A stretch of 64,000 bases of DNA from Protea cynaroides. Taxonomy: Eukaryota; Streptophyta; Magnoliopsida; Proteales; Proteaceae. The stretch lies in NCBI GenBank assembly GCA_028583415.1, contig CM053268.1, positions 13,762,055 through 13,826,054 of the forward strand, in the 5' to 3' direction. Position 1 is the stretch's first letter. Each line of letters starts with the position of its first letter. Made by a program: the position numbers and the translations under genes. Of the stretch, positions 34,080 to 44,711 are shown piece by piece. A model generated the notes under the pieces. The model worked only from the letters and a program-made list of their open reading frames with translations, did no database searches and was not told the DNA's origin.

Positions 34080-35149
34080 TAAAACACCTCATCCAATATC
34101 TGTGATTATTGTTCATGCATATTTACATTATTTCTTAATGATGATGATGATGAGGATAGACATGTGTTTGTGTGTAGTTGGTGTGTTGAGTAGGGAGAGG
34201 TTGTAGCCTCGAACTGTTCAACACACTGACATCGTTGTATCGCTATTACCTTAGCTTGCTTAGTACGTCGTAGGGTATCAGGAGGGTGCTTGTGGTATTG
34301 TCCATTGCCTTACCAATGGACTCTAGCTATCTCTGTTCAGTTTTGAAGGATGTTGGGGTAAGGCCTTGGATACACTTTGATGACACCTAGGATTGGTTAG
34401 TGACAAACTCAGTTTGCAAGCCCTCGCTAGTAGAGGCATATATACTGGTACAGGTAGGGTATCAGGGGGGTGCTGATGGTTTGGTTGTAGCCTACCATTG
34501 TGCTCTAGCTCTATCTCTATTTTGTAGTGAGTGTTGTGGGGCAACGACAGTTTTGGTTGTAGCCTGATTGTTGGGTGTGCTCACACATTCGTGTATGACG
34601 GTGTGGTTGTAGTTTATCCTTACCATAGCACATTGCAAACTTAAACTATATCAAAGCATTGAATGCCACATCATACATATTGCTTGTTGCATGTTTTGTT
34701 TTCCACTGAGATAAGTTGTGAGCTCACCCCACGATATCATTTTCTTTTTAGTTGATGATGCATGTACTACAGTGGAAGACTACACTAGTACGCCACCCTA
34801 TGGACACATGGCGTCTATGGATGTGCAATCAATGGGGAACGAGCATGACTCATCATGCGAGGGCCATTACTGTGTTTATACTTAGGATTTTATTTTTTTT
34901 CATTTGGGTAAAGACATGTAATAGATTATTATTATGTTTTGATTTTGGAGATAATTGGTTAATTATTATTTATCACATTAGACTCTCAGTTCATTATTAA
35001 TAAAGACTTTCGCTATTATTTATTATCTCTGATTATAGTTCAATGTATGGTTTGATTGTCGGCATAGTCCTATGTGATCCTAGCTTGAACTGTTGGTTCA
35101 TTGACAGTTCAATCACACTTTTAGTTCGACCAGAATTGGAGTGTGACAT
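34080..35149 (+). mobile_element. Right piece of LTR F
   Basis: Continues 28140-28170 after removal of LTR E, with CATCCAATAT and a TGTTCATGCATATTT segment that match the middle of L2. It ends GGAGTGTGACA at 35149. It keeps the intron-2-like region with TTAGCTATCTCT/CTCTATCTCTAT modules and the exon-like frame. No primer-binding site follows it. Confidence 0.75.
34752..34885 (+). CDS. LTR-encoded exon-like frame, copy F
   Basis: 134 bases after CTTTTTAG, open to TAG. It has the VEDY, PPYGHMASM and HDSSCE positions and a final C-V-Y; one Cys of the tail is Gly. Several third-position changes against the other copies leave the residues unchanged. Confidence 0.4.
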
Positions 35150-37874
35150 ATTTTGTGTTATGCCTTGGTAAAATCTTTCAAGGTAGACAAATGGTAAAAT
35201 TTTTACTCTTTGTTTGGTTGCAGCCTCAAGGTTATGAGGTAAAACCTCATCAGTGCAAGAATTATGAATTTCCATTTTTATATGACATTTGTGAGTGGGA
35301 CCCACCATAGGTGGTTGCTCACTATTGTTGGAGAGTGCTTTATGTCAATTATTAAATCGTATTGTCTTGTTGTAAACTGAGGATTTTGGTAGGGGTAATC
35401 TTGGTCCCTAAATAAAAAGGGTACCTAGACTTTCTATTTGTGGATGCTTGCATGTCTTCGAAAAGGAATAAAGGAATGGCCATATGGTCTAAACACTTTC
35501 TTTGGTTTCCCTACCAGCGTGGGCACCAAACCCATGCATCCACAGTAGGGGCATAGAAGGAACTTAACATTTTAGCAGATTTCATAATTTCAGAAATAAT
35601 GAAAGAAGCTATAAAAACTAAGTTATAGCCCATTTAATCTTTTTCCCATTTGTATTTTCGTTGGCATGAGAGTGAGGTGTTCTTGTCAAACCTTGAAACT
35701 CCATCTCTTGAAGATTCATAGTGGGAAATTGCTGAACCATGGGGGAAAATCATTGAAGTAGATCTGCTGTAAGTGAGAGAAACGTGTAAATCATGAAAGC
35801 ATGAGGATGATTGGAGAAACTTGATGGTTGTTGAAACTTATATGGGTGCTGGAGAGGAAATCGATATCAATTATGGGGGATTAAGAACTCAGTCGTTGGT
35901 GAATATTAGTTTGTAAAATAGGTGAGTTGGTCATCCTTTGGTCTGAGAGTAGGGTTGCATGAAAGTGTTAATGCAAGAAAAATGCATGTTTCAGTTTGGG
36001 AACATTTTGATTAGAGGTAGACGAAATTTGTTGTTTTGATACATTTAGGCTTTGTAAACACATCAATGGCCATAAGAAATGACTTTATTTTGGCCTAAAC
36101 TTGGTGTGTTACAGTTAAATTCAGCTGTCTCTATGGTACTGAAGCCTATAAGTTTCTATTTGGGGATTTGAAAACCAAGAATGGAAAGGTTGGTATCCAA
36201 AAGCCGAGTTTTGTTAAGTAATTAAAATAAACTAAATAATATACTTGGTTATGGGCTTGTATAGATGAGTAGATGTGTTTTGGTTGTGATTTTCAAGCTT
36301 TGCAGGCGTCATTGGAGGGTTTCTGAGGCCAATGGAGGCTAAGAGGTCGAAACCAAAATAACCAGAAGCTTGTGGTGGGCGGTGGACCCGCCTGATGGCC
36401 GGTCGATCAGCCCCTTTTTGTCGCCCACCCAGCTCCTGTCTCGCCCAGCTTATTTTGGGTGGTCTGGTTGGTTTTCTCGAGGGGTTCTTACCTAGGATCC
36501 TAAGGGATGTGTTTGAAAGGGTATGGGAATGTTTTAGGGTCATTCCCTTATGGTTAGAACACCCACATACCCAAGTTATGACCTCTTTATGCTTTGATGT
36601 CGATTAGGTGGACTCGAAAACAGCTATACTTGAAGTGCTTTGAGAAAGGGTTTTCTTTTACACTGTGGGGTGGAATGGGAAAAGTACCCTGCTTGATTTA
36701 ATTATTTAGTCAATGTTTCCCTCCACTAGGAATTTTTGAAAGCTCAGTTTGGAGGTCAACCTAGTGGAGTTTGTGTTGACAGTGTTTTGGGCAGCAAGGT
36801 AAGATCCCTGAAGCACCCTATGAGTGTGTCTTAATCAAATCTTTGCTTGCTGAAATTAGCTATTGAAACCCCTTTCCAATGTAGGTACATAAGCTTAAAA
36901 TTGCTGTTTTCTCCTAAAGTAGGCTAACAAGCTAAATTCATGAAGTCTACTATTGGACACTAACGGTGAGTGAGACTCCTCTCTTGTAGTAGGCTTAAGT
37001 AAAGGTATTGCATGTGATAATAAATCGTTTATGTCTATTTGGTGGGTATACTTGTGTCGTATGAGTGAATGTTTGCACATGTGGAAAAATATAAAATAGA
37101 ATGATAAAGTAGAATGCAAACTTAGACTTTCTTTGTCATGTGAATATGAATACTCAGATTTGACATGCTATGTCTTGTGGCTAATGTACTGTTTTATCAG
37201 TCAAAATTATCCTACAATTGAAAGTGGTAGATTGAATCATATCTTATTGAACTTATTCGATGTGATGCTTATGTGGTACAAATACTGTGAAATACCCGTG
37301 CGGACAGCAAAGAATAGTAATATGCAAAGATATGATCAAGATAAGGTTCTAGACACTTTTAAAGCATTATTAAAAACAAGAGAGTAGAATTACTTAAAGT
37401 TGGAAGTATATTCATATGTACTGATAGGCCCTTTAATGCCAAGTATGGGGCTGTTCATCAATGTTCAAGTAGTAAGGAGTCACTTAAGGGAGGTTATTCT
37501 GCTGTGTGGTAGAGTACCTTCAGGTGACTGCTGGGTGAACACAGAGACAGCTAAGCAGTTTTGGTTAAAGTTTAAGGTAAGGTTATAAGCTCTTATATTA
37601 TTTAAAGCTAGTAATGCATGTTTTAGTAGGTTTATGATCCTCTAAGTGATAGTGAGGTTAATTATTACCTCATGTTTAAAGTAAGGTTATGAAAATTATC
37701 TATTCAATTAAGGTTAAAAGTTCCTGATATTAGGAAAGAGAGAAACTTAATGTCACGCTTGGACTGCCACAAACTGAGTGGACATCAATCTATGATATAT
37801 GAAATGATCAAGGTGTATGCATTAGATAGCCTATGTAATAATAAGTGAACAGAAATGTGTATTCATGCTAAGAA
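35150..37874. other. Unassigned DNA between LTR F and chromovirus C
   Basis: No gene recognised. A GC-richer block at 36365-36480 with GGGCGG and CGCCCA-type palindromes resembles the motif blocks of the LTRs, so part may be an unrecognised LTR. Short frames (36395-36607, 37133-37387) lack recognisable domains. Confidence 0.4.
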
Positions 37875-38064
37875 AGTAAGCAAGACAAGACATGGTTAAA
37901 ACCCATTGAGTCTAAGTAAGCAAGACAAGATACGGTTGAAACCCGCTGAGTCTAAGTAAGCAAGGCAAGACACGGTTGAAACCCGTTGAGTCTATGTACG
38001 CAAGACAAGACACAATCGAAACACGTTGAGTTTAAGTAAGCAAGACACGACACGGCAGAGTCAC
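37875..38064. repeat. 40-bp tandem repeat, nearly 5 units
   Basis: Units beginning AGTAAGCAAGACAAGACA and ending TTGAGTCTA repeat every 40 bases and stop 7 bases before the reverse-transcriptase start of element C, where gag and protease would be expected. Confidence 0.9.
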
Positions 38065-38070
38065 TCAAGA

Positions 38071-39000
38071 TGGAAGATATAGATGTGGTTTGGGAGTTCC
38101 CAGATGTATTTTCAGAGGAGCTTCCAGGTCTACCATCGAACCGGGCTACAGAGTTTGTAATAGACCTTATGCCAGGTTCGGCGCCGGTGTCCAAAGCACC
38201 ATACAGAATGGCCCCTACCGAGTTAAAGGAGTTGAAGGCCTAGTTACAAGAATTGTTGGATAAGGGTTTCATACGACCTAGCATATCGCCTTGGGGAGCA
38301 CCGGTATTATTCTTCAAGAAGAAGGACGGAAGTGTAAGGTTATGCATTGACTACCGTGAATTGAACAAGTTGACTATCAAGAATCGGTATCCTTTGCCTA
38401 GAATCGATGATCTGTTCGATCAACTGTAGGGTGCAAAGGTTTTCTCGAAGATTGATCTCCGATCGGGGTATCACCAATCGAAGATCAAGGCGGAGATATT
38501 CAAGACGCTTTCGGGACAAGGTATGGGCATTATGAGTTTTTAGTTATGTCTTTCGGGTTGACCAATGCTCCAGCGTCGTTTATGGAACTGATGAACCGAG
38601 TGTTTCATGATATGTTGGACACTTCGGTCATCGTATTCATCGATGACATATTGATCTACTCTAAGGACATGGAGACTCATACAGCACATTTGAGGGTAAC
38701 CCTACAACGACTGAGACAGGAAAAGCTTTATGCTAAGTTCAAGAAGTGCGAGTTTTGGCTGAAGGAAGTGGCTTTCTTGGGCCATGTAGTATCTGAAGAC
38801 GGTATCAAGGTTGATCCAAGTAAGATAGCTGCTATAGTAGGATGGGAAGCACCAAAATCTGTTGCGGAGATTCGTAGTTTCCTTGGGTTGGCTGGTTATT
38901 ATAGAAGGTTCGTGGAAGACTACTCCGGGATCATTTGTTCCACTCACCGATTGACCAAGAAGGGGGAGAAATTCATATGGACAGATGAGTGCGAGAAGTG
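38071..39000 (+). pseudogene. Reverse transcriptase, chromovirus element C
   Basis: Best-preserved polymerase in the window. It shows EFPDVFSEELPG, SPWGAP, KDGSVRLCIDYRELN, KNRYPLPRIDDLFDQL, FSKIDLRSGYHQ, and, after a frameshift near 38500-38540, MSFGLTNAPASFMELMNRVF and the catalytic VFIDDILIYSK at about 38630-38660. Then come the thumb (GHVVS, KVDPSKI, SFLGLAGYYRRFV). Damage: TAG at 38240-38242, TAG in DQL-GAK (38427-38429) and the frameshift. Gag and protease are missing upstream, replaced by a tandem repeat. Confidence 0.9.
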
Positions 39001-39480
39001 CTTTTGGACTTTGAAGTCAAGACTAGTCTCCGCACCTATCTTGACCATCCCAGAACCAAGCGTACCGTTTACTTTATATACGGATGCTTCAGGGTTGGGT
39101 ATTGGGTGTGTTTTGATGCAAGGAGAACAGGTGATTGCTTATGCATCAAGACAGTTAAGGAGCATGAGAAGAACTATCCTACGCATGATTAGGAGTTAGC
39201 AGCAGTTATTCATGCAATCAAGACTTGGAGACACTACTTGTACGGCGAGAAGTTTCAGATCAAGTCAGATCACAAAAGCTTAACTTATCTTTTCACTCAA
39301 AAGGATCTGAATATGAGACAGAGGAGATGACTGGAATTGTTGAAAGATTATGATTGTGACATCCAGTACCATCCGGGTAAAGCAAATGTGGTGGCCGATG
39401 CCTTAAGCGGAAAGTGGGCATCGAAACCCGAGGTAGGACCAAGTACAAATGTTGCATTATGTGCCGCGACTTCAAGTTCA
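39001..39480 (+). pseudogene. RNase H, chromovirus element C
   Basis: FTLYTDASGLGIGCVLMQ with the first Asp, VIAYASRQL, then a frameshift and stop near 39190 before ELAAVIHAIKTWRHYLYG. The IKSDHKSL motif with its Asp and the NVVADALSGK end are clear. TGA after MRQRR (39328-39330) is one more stop. Confidence 0.85.
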
Positions 39481-40396
39481 ATCGAAGGTGATGAAGAGTA
39501 TATAATTGAAACTGCGGAAGATCCGGTCGAGCAAGGCTTAATTCATAAGTTCACCATGATGTTCGCGACTTTGAAGATCTCACCGGATCTAGTTGATGAA
39601 GTCAAGGTAGCAATCCTACAGGATCCTCATCTCAAGACGGTGCAAGAAGACTTAGAGAAGGGTACAAGCAATTTCGACTTTACCTTGGATTCGGGCAAGG
39701 TACTCGGGTATCGTGGACGGTTATGTATACCCGAGAGCGAAGCTGCGATATCGGAGACCGAAGTTATGATTGAAGCTCATTACACTCCATATTCGGTACG
39801 TCCGGAAGTACCAAAATGTACCATGATTTAAGAAGACTATATTGGTAGAGGGGTATGAAAGGCGATATAGCTCGTTTCGTGTTCCCAGTGCTTGAATTGT
39901 CAACAAGTTAAAGCGAAGGCGGTGGCCCGCGAGGTTTACTACGACCATTACGGAACCTGCATGGAAGTGGGATTGTATTACCATGGATTTCGTCGGCTTA
40001 CCTTTGACACCAAGGTCGGTGGATGCGGTTTGGGTTATAGTAGATCGTCTCACCAAGACATTTCGATTTATTGCGGTCGGACCTCAATATAATATGGAGA
40101 AAGCGGCCAAGTTATATGTTGATAATATAGTCGGACTTCTTGGCATTCCGAGAGTATAGTATCGACGAGAGATCCCCGTTTTACATCAAAGTTCCGGGAA
40201 GGATTACGTAAAGCTATGGGAACAAAGTTGAAGTTCGGACTGACTTTTCACCCTCGGACGGACGGACAGTCGAGCGAACTATTCAAATTTTGGAAGATAT
40301 GCTCCGAGCTTGTGCAATAGACTTCAAGGGAGCTTGGGATGAGAAGCTATCACTTATCGAGTTCGCTACAACAACGGTTATCAGGCTACAATTCAG
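39481..40396 (+). pseudogene. Integrase, chromovirus element C
   Basis: The spacer is open to 39831. The zinc-binding domain is broken: HY and the C-x2-C pair (about 39880-39900) are in different frames. The core can be followed through at least five frame changes: DFVG (39985), DRLTK (40050), SDRD-equivalent strand (about 40150-40175), and the Q-x-E helix near 40270. Small deletions of one or two bases appear every 100-200 bases here, much more than in the flanking chromodomain part. Confidence 0.75.
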
Positions 40397-41056
40397 ATGG
40401 CCCCATATGAAGCACTCTATGGGAAGAAGTGTCGTACACCTCTGTTATGGAACGAGGTGGGAGAAAGAAGAATTGTAGGTTCGGAGTTCGTTGAAGAAAC
40501 TTGCCGCGTGATTGATCAGATCAAGGAGAGAGTAAAGACAGCTCAAGTTCGACAGAAGCACTATGCGGATAATCGATGTCGAGATCTGGAGTTTGCAGTG
40601 GGTGACAAAGTATTCTTGAAGGTATCACCGGTGCGAGGTCTGAAACGGTTTGGTAAGAAGGGAAAGCTTTGCCCCAGGTATGTGGGACCGTATGAGATAT
40701 TGACCCAACGTGGTAATGTAGCATATCAATTGGCTCTACCACCATCTATGTCTAGTATTCATAATGTGTTCCATGTATCATTACTGAAGAAGTATGTCAG
40801 AGATCCATCGTACATCTTGACCGTTGATCCCCCAGACTTGACTAAAGACTTAACATTCGAAGTGGTGCCTGTGATGCTCTCAAGTCGAAAAGTTCAGCAA
40901 CTTCGAACCAAGGATATCCATTATGTGAAGGTGCATTGGAGAAGCCAAAATGTGGAGGAAATTACTTGGGAAGAGGAGAGCGCAATGAGGAAGGAGTACC
41001 CTAACCTTTTCAACGATCAAGGTATGTTCAAATTTCGGGGCCGAAATTTCTTTTAA
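40397..41056 (+). pseudogene. Integrase C-terminus with chromodomain, element C
   Basis: An intact 219-codon stretch: APYEALYGKKCRTPL, GDKVFLKVSPVRGL, YVGPYEIL, IHNVFHVSLLKKY, then a chromodomain-like V-H-Y-V-K-V-x-W-x-x(5)-E-E-I-T-W-E-E-E near residues 170-190, and a stop. A chromodomain at the integrase end defines chromoviruses; the wording is of the Tekay/Del group. The polypurine tract GGGTGGGGGAG (41111-41121) and the 3' LTR follow directly. Confidence 0.85.
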
Positions 41057-41110
41057 GGGTGGGGGAGTTGTGAAACCTACATGCAAATTTTGGGACGAAA
41101 TTTCTTTTAA

Positions 41111-41121
41111 GGGTGGGGGAG
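41111..41121 (+). promoter_or_regulatory. Polypurine tract of element C
   Basis: GGGTGGGGGAG directly before the LTR start; this is the primer site for second-strand DNA. A near-identical 45-base segment ending in the same tract is duplicated just upstream (41037-41072). Confidence 0.85.
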
Positions 41122-41428
41122 TTGTAAGACCCGTACTCCGTAAACCCGGTCTAAACCTTGGTTTTGTGTCGTAGCAGGTCTTTCGATCATCACCGGGCCA
41201 GACGGGACGAGCGGATGACAAACAGGTATGAAATCGGACCAAAGACGATCGAATCAACATGATTTTATGTTGACCGGTCGATGGTACCGGTCTTGGTACC
41301 GGTCGACCGGTCAAGTCTGCGCAGCTAAGTGTGGAAATCCGAAAATTGACTTCTGAGGGTCCCACTTTCCTGATTTCGAATCCTAAGACTTTCCTAATCC
41401 TAATAGGTTACTAAACCCTAATTCTAGC

Positions 41429-41438
41429 CTATAAATAG
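41429..41438 (+). promoter_or_regulatory. TATA-like box of the element C LTR
   Basis: CTATAAATAG about 310 bases into the LTR, followed by a pyrimidine then purine-rich leader. Best candidate for the element promoter. Confidence 0.7.
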
Positions 41439-42971
41439 ACCCTTAATCCTCCTCAAATCCTTTCCATTGTCTCTAGCAAACCCTAGAGAAGAGAAAGAGG
41501 TTGGAAAGGAGAAGGAGCTAGGAAGAAGAAGAAGGTGCCGCCATTACCGTTCGACGACGCTCACGCTACGCCAGTCAACGGTAAGTGTTTTAACCATTCT
41601 TCTTACCCTATGACCCTAGGTTAGTTGTGTGGGTGGATCAATACCATGCAAAGTAGGTATTGATCTAAAACCCTAAATTGGCCAATAAACCCTAAGTTGC
41701 CGTCAAACCCTAGATTCGAGTTTCGAGATGATATTCATCGAAACAAGACTTAAATAAGTTGGGGATAACTCTAACTCCAAGTTTAGACTTAGAATGGATA
41801 GGAGAAACCTTGGAAATCCATGGAAAATGATCGACGGTTGTCGAAAAACCAAGTATATGGTCTTCCGGAGACATACCGGTCGACCATACCGGTTGACAGT
41901 CTGTTCACAGTGCTGCGACCGGTATGTTGCGACCGGTCAGGTCTGAAAGGCTGGTTTTGGACTTTTGTTGGTTTCCGACCAACATGAAACCCTAAGCAAT
42001 ATATTCTAATGAAGCCCTAATAACATTGTAGGAATTTATGACTTTCCGTTTGGATCTTGCGACGTGTAGCAAGCTAACAAACGAGCGTCAGGTAAGGGAA
42101 TCTGACCTAAACCTAATAATTAATGGACAGTAAGTTGTTGTTAATTACCTGAATATATATGATGTGATGTTTGTGCATATTCAAATGCCATCCTTTACTT
42201 TCAGTTATTATTATTGTTCATGCATTGTTAGGATGTGATTGTTAAGCACGTGGTTGTTTTCATTAGTGTGTGGTGTGGGGCATGGGCCGGGGATCGCTCC
42301 TCACACTAGCACCTTTTGTAGTATTCTGTCTTAACATGCTTGGTACGGGTGGGGCATCAGGGGAAGGTCGTGGTACGGTGGTCTCCGATATTGATGTTGG
42401 CCTGGCCATGGTTATGTGGCACTGTGGTCTCCGAGGTCGACGTTGGCTTGTCCACGATGCTTTAGCTCTATCTCTATGCCGTAAGGAGTTATGTTGGGAT
42501 AGGGTCTACCTGCGTATTGTTTCTATCCTAGTGGGTTAGTTACGGATAGGGCATCAGGGGAGGTGTGGGAATGCCTTAGCTCTATCTCTATGCCGTAGAC
42601 GGCTGTCTTCGGGATAGAGCATACATTGATGACATATAGGATTGGTTAGTTGCGAGCCCGGTTTGCGAGCCCCGGCCGGTAGGGGGCTTAGGTACTGGTA
42701 TGGGTTGAGTATCAGGGGAGGTACGGGGGTATCTTAGCTCTATCTCTATTCCATGATGGGTGCATGTGGGCCAATGGGGGTGTGATCCATGAGGTGCCAC
42801 ACACTCGTGTATAGAGGTGCGGGGGCCACCAAACCTTTCTATAGCACATTGCAAACTTAAAACCAGACCACAACATAGAATGATTGTTACTCATGCATAA
42901 TATTGTGAAACCTTCGATTGTCTTACTGAGCTAAGTTGTGAGCTCACCCTTTGTATATACATTGTTTTTAG

Positions 42972-43105
42972 ATGCTGATGCAGGTTACACGGTGGATGAC
43001 TACATGAACGCTCCGACGTATGGAGGTGTAGCTGCTCTGGATGTGCAAGCAGGAGAGGACGAGCATGACGCTTCATGCGAGTGCCCTTTCTGCGTGTACC
43101 TTTGA
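42972..43105 (+). CDS. LTR-encoded exon-like frame, copy C
   Basis: 134 bases after TTTTTAG, open to TGA. The peptide has VDDYMNAPTYGGVAAL, EHDAS and the C-E-C-x2-C tail. It differs from copy L2 at many third positions while key residues are kept (for example the Cys-Val pair near the end). An 880-base intron-like segment lies between it and the donor at 42092. Confidence 0.45.
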
Positions 43106-43389
43106 TCGGATTTTATTTATTTCTTTCAGTTATTTTCGGTTGAATTAAATGGATGTACGGATATTATTTTATGTGTTTAAATTTGGATAATTGGATATTT
43201 ATTTAAATTATCAATAGATACTCAGTTCATTCTATTTAAAGTCTTCCGCTGTATATTTATATTCTGATTGTGGTTATGTGTAATGGTTTGTATGAGTGGA
43301 CACGGCCTATTCGAGATCCTGGTGTGAACCATTGGTTCAATGACGGTTCACTCACACCATTCTGGTTGGATCAGAATTGGGGTGTGACA

Positions 43390-43640
43390 GGCCGACTGTG
43401 CCATATCAACGACCGATCATTAAGGCCGACTGTGCTATGTCAGTGGCCGACCCCGAAGGGCCGACTGTGCCATATCAACTACCTACCATGCAGGCCGACT
43501 GTGCTATGTCAGTGGCCGACCACGAAGGGCCCACTGTGCCATATCAATGGCCGACGGTGAAAGCCGACCAACAAAGGAGTTCCTTGCCAATGCCCGACCA
43601 TGAGGGCCAACCAACAAAGGAGTGTGAATTCAATGGTCCA
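43390..43640 (+). repeat. GGCCGACTGTGC tandem repeats, 3' region of gypsy element H
   Basis: Alternating GGCCGACTGTGCCATATCAA and GGCCGACTGTGCTATGTCAG units with a period of about 35 bases (68 for the pair). They lie immediately after element C, which inserted into this element. Confidence 0.8.
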
Positions 43641-43877
43641 TTGTGCCACGCCAATGGCTGACAGTGCCATGTCAAAGGGTTTACACTATCGGTAAAAGAA
43701 GCATTGTCGTGGCGAGCATTGTCAGCAGTGTCGGTTTGGCATAAGAACTTGGTCAGGTAGCCAGGCTTGCTAGGGGCACCCGACGTTCACAGTCTCAAAT
43801 CCAGAGGTCTTTTATTCCAATAAGGGTCTATAGTGCAAAGTTCAATAACTCTCCAATGTCGTTCCATTCGGCTTCAT

Positions 43878-44600
43878 CATACCTGAATCTGCCTACCACG
43901 GTCCACAAGCAGACCTCGGTAGCACGCAGACCATACCTGAATCTGCTTACTATGGTCCACAAGCAGACCTCGGTAGCACGCAGACCATACTCGAATATGC
44001 CTACCACGGTCCACAAGCAAACCTCGGTAGCACACAGACCATACTCGAATCTGCCTACCACGGTCCACAAGCAGACATCGGTAGCATGCAGACCATACGC
44101 AAATCTGCCTACCACGGTCCACAAGCAGACCTCGGTAGCATGCAGACCATACTTGAATCTGCCTACTCCGGTCCACAAGCAAACTAGAGTAGCACGCAGA
44201 CCATACCTGAATCTGCCTACTCCGGTCCACAAGCAGACCTCGGTAGCACGCAGACCATACTCGAATCTGCCTACCACGGTCTACAAGCAGACCTCGGTAG
44301 CACGCAGACCATACTCAAATCTACCTACCACGGTCCACAAGTAGACCCCAGTAGCATGCAGATCATACGCAAATCTGCCTACCGCGGTTCACAAGCAGAC
44401 CTCGATAGCATGCAGACCATACTTGAATCTGTCTACTCCGGTCCACAAGCAGACCAGAGTAGCACGCAGACCATACCGGAATCTGCCTACTCCGGTCCAC
44501 AAGCAGACCAGGGTAGCACGCAGACCACACCTGAATCTACCTACTTAGGTCCACAAGCAAGCCTGAGTAGCACGCATACCTCACACATCTCCGGCATAGC
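43878..44600 (+). repeat. 54-bp tandem repeat, about 13 units
   Basis: Units start CATACCTGAATCTGCC and contain GGTCCACAAGCAGACC and a GGTAGCACGCAGAC end. The period is exactly 54, a multiple of three, so long frames stay open on both strands (for example 43856-44344 plus and 43828-44277 minus). I take these frames as by-products. Confidence 0.95.
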
Positions 44601-44711
44601 AACATGCAATACCGACTAGTCGGACTTGGCCAAATTGTTAGCTGTCGAGGCTGCCAACCAAAGGACATTTGCACTATCGAATCCCTCGCATCCGACAGTG
44701 CAAGGGGCATC

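Larger units (their letters stand above)
41123..43389 (+). mobile_element. 3' LTR of chromovirus element C (reference LTR of the family)
   Basis: Begins TGTAAGACCCG right after the polypurine tract and ends GGGGTGTGACA, 2267 bases. It fixes the identity of the solo LTRs in this window. Inner structure: palindromic block 1 with GGTACCGGTCGACC motifs (41270-41312), TATA-like CTATAAATAG (41429-41438), purine-rich leader, donor CG|GTAAGTG at 41581, block 2 (41858-41945), acceptor ATTGTAG before 42032, donor AG|GTAAGGG at 42092, three TTAGCTCTATCTCTAT modules, acceptor TTTTTAG before 42972 and the exon-like frame. Confidence 0.95.

Noticed and set aside
34080..35149. LTR F as the 5' LTR of element C
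   Set aside because: No primer-binding site follows 35149, and 2.9 kb of unrelated DNA and no gag separate it from the pol gene.
36395..36607. 70-codon frame in GC-richer DNA
   Set aside because: No domain; resembles LTR motif-block DNA.
43828..44344. Frames of 117-162 codons in the 54-bp array as genes
   Set aside because: Open on both strands because the period is divisible by three; no start context or domain. Kept only as an observation.
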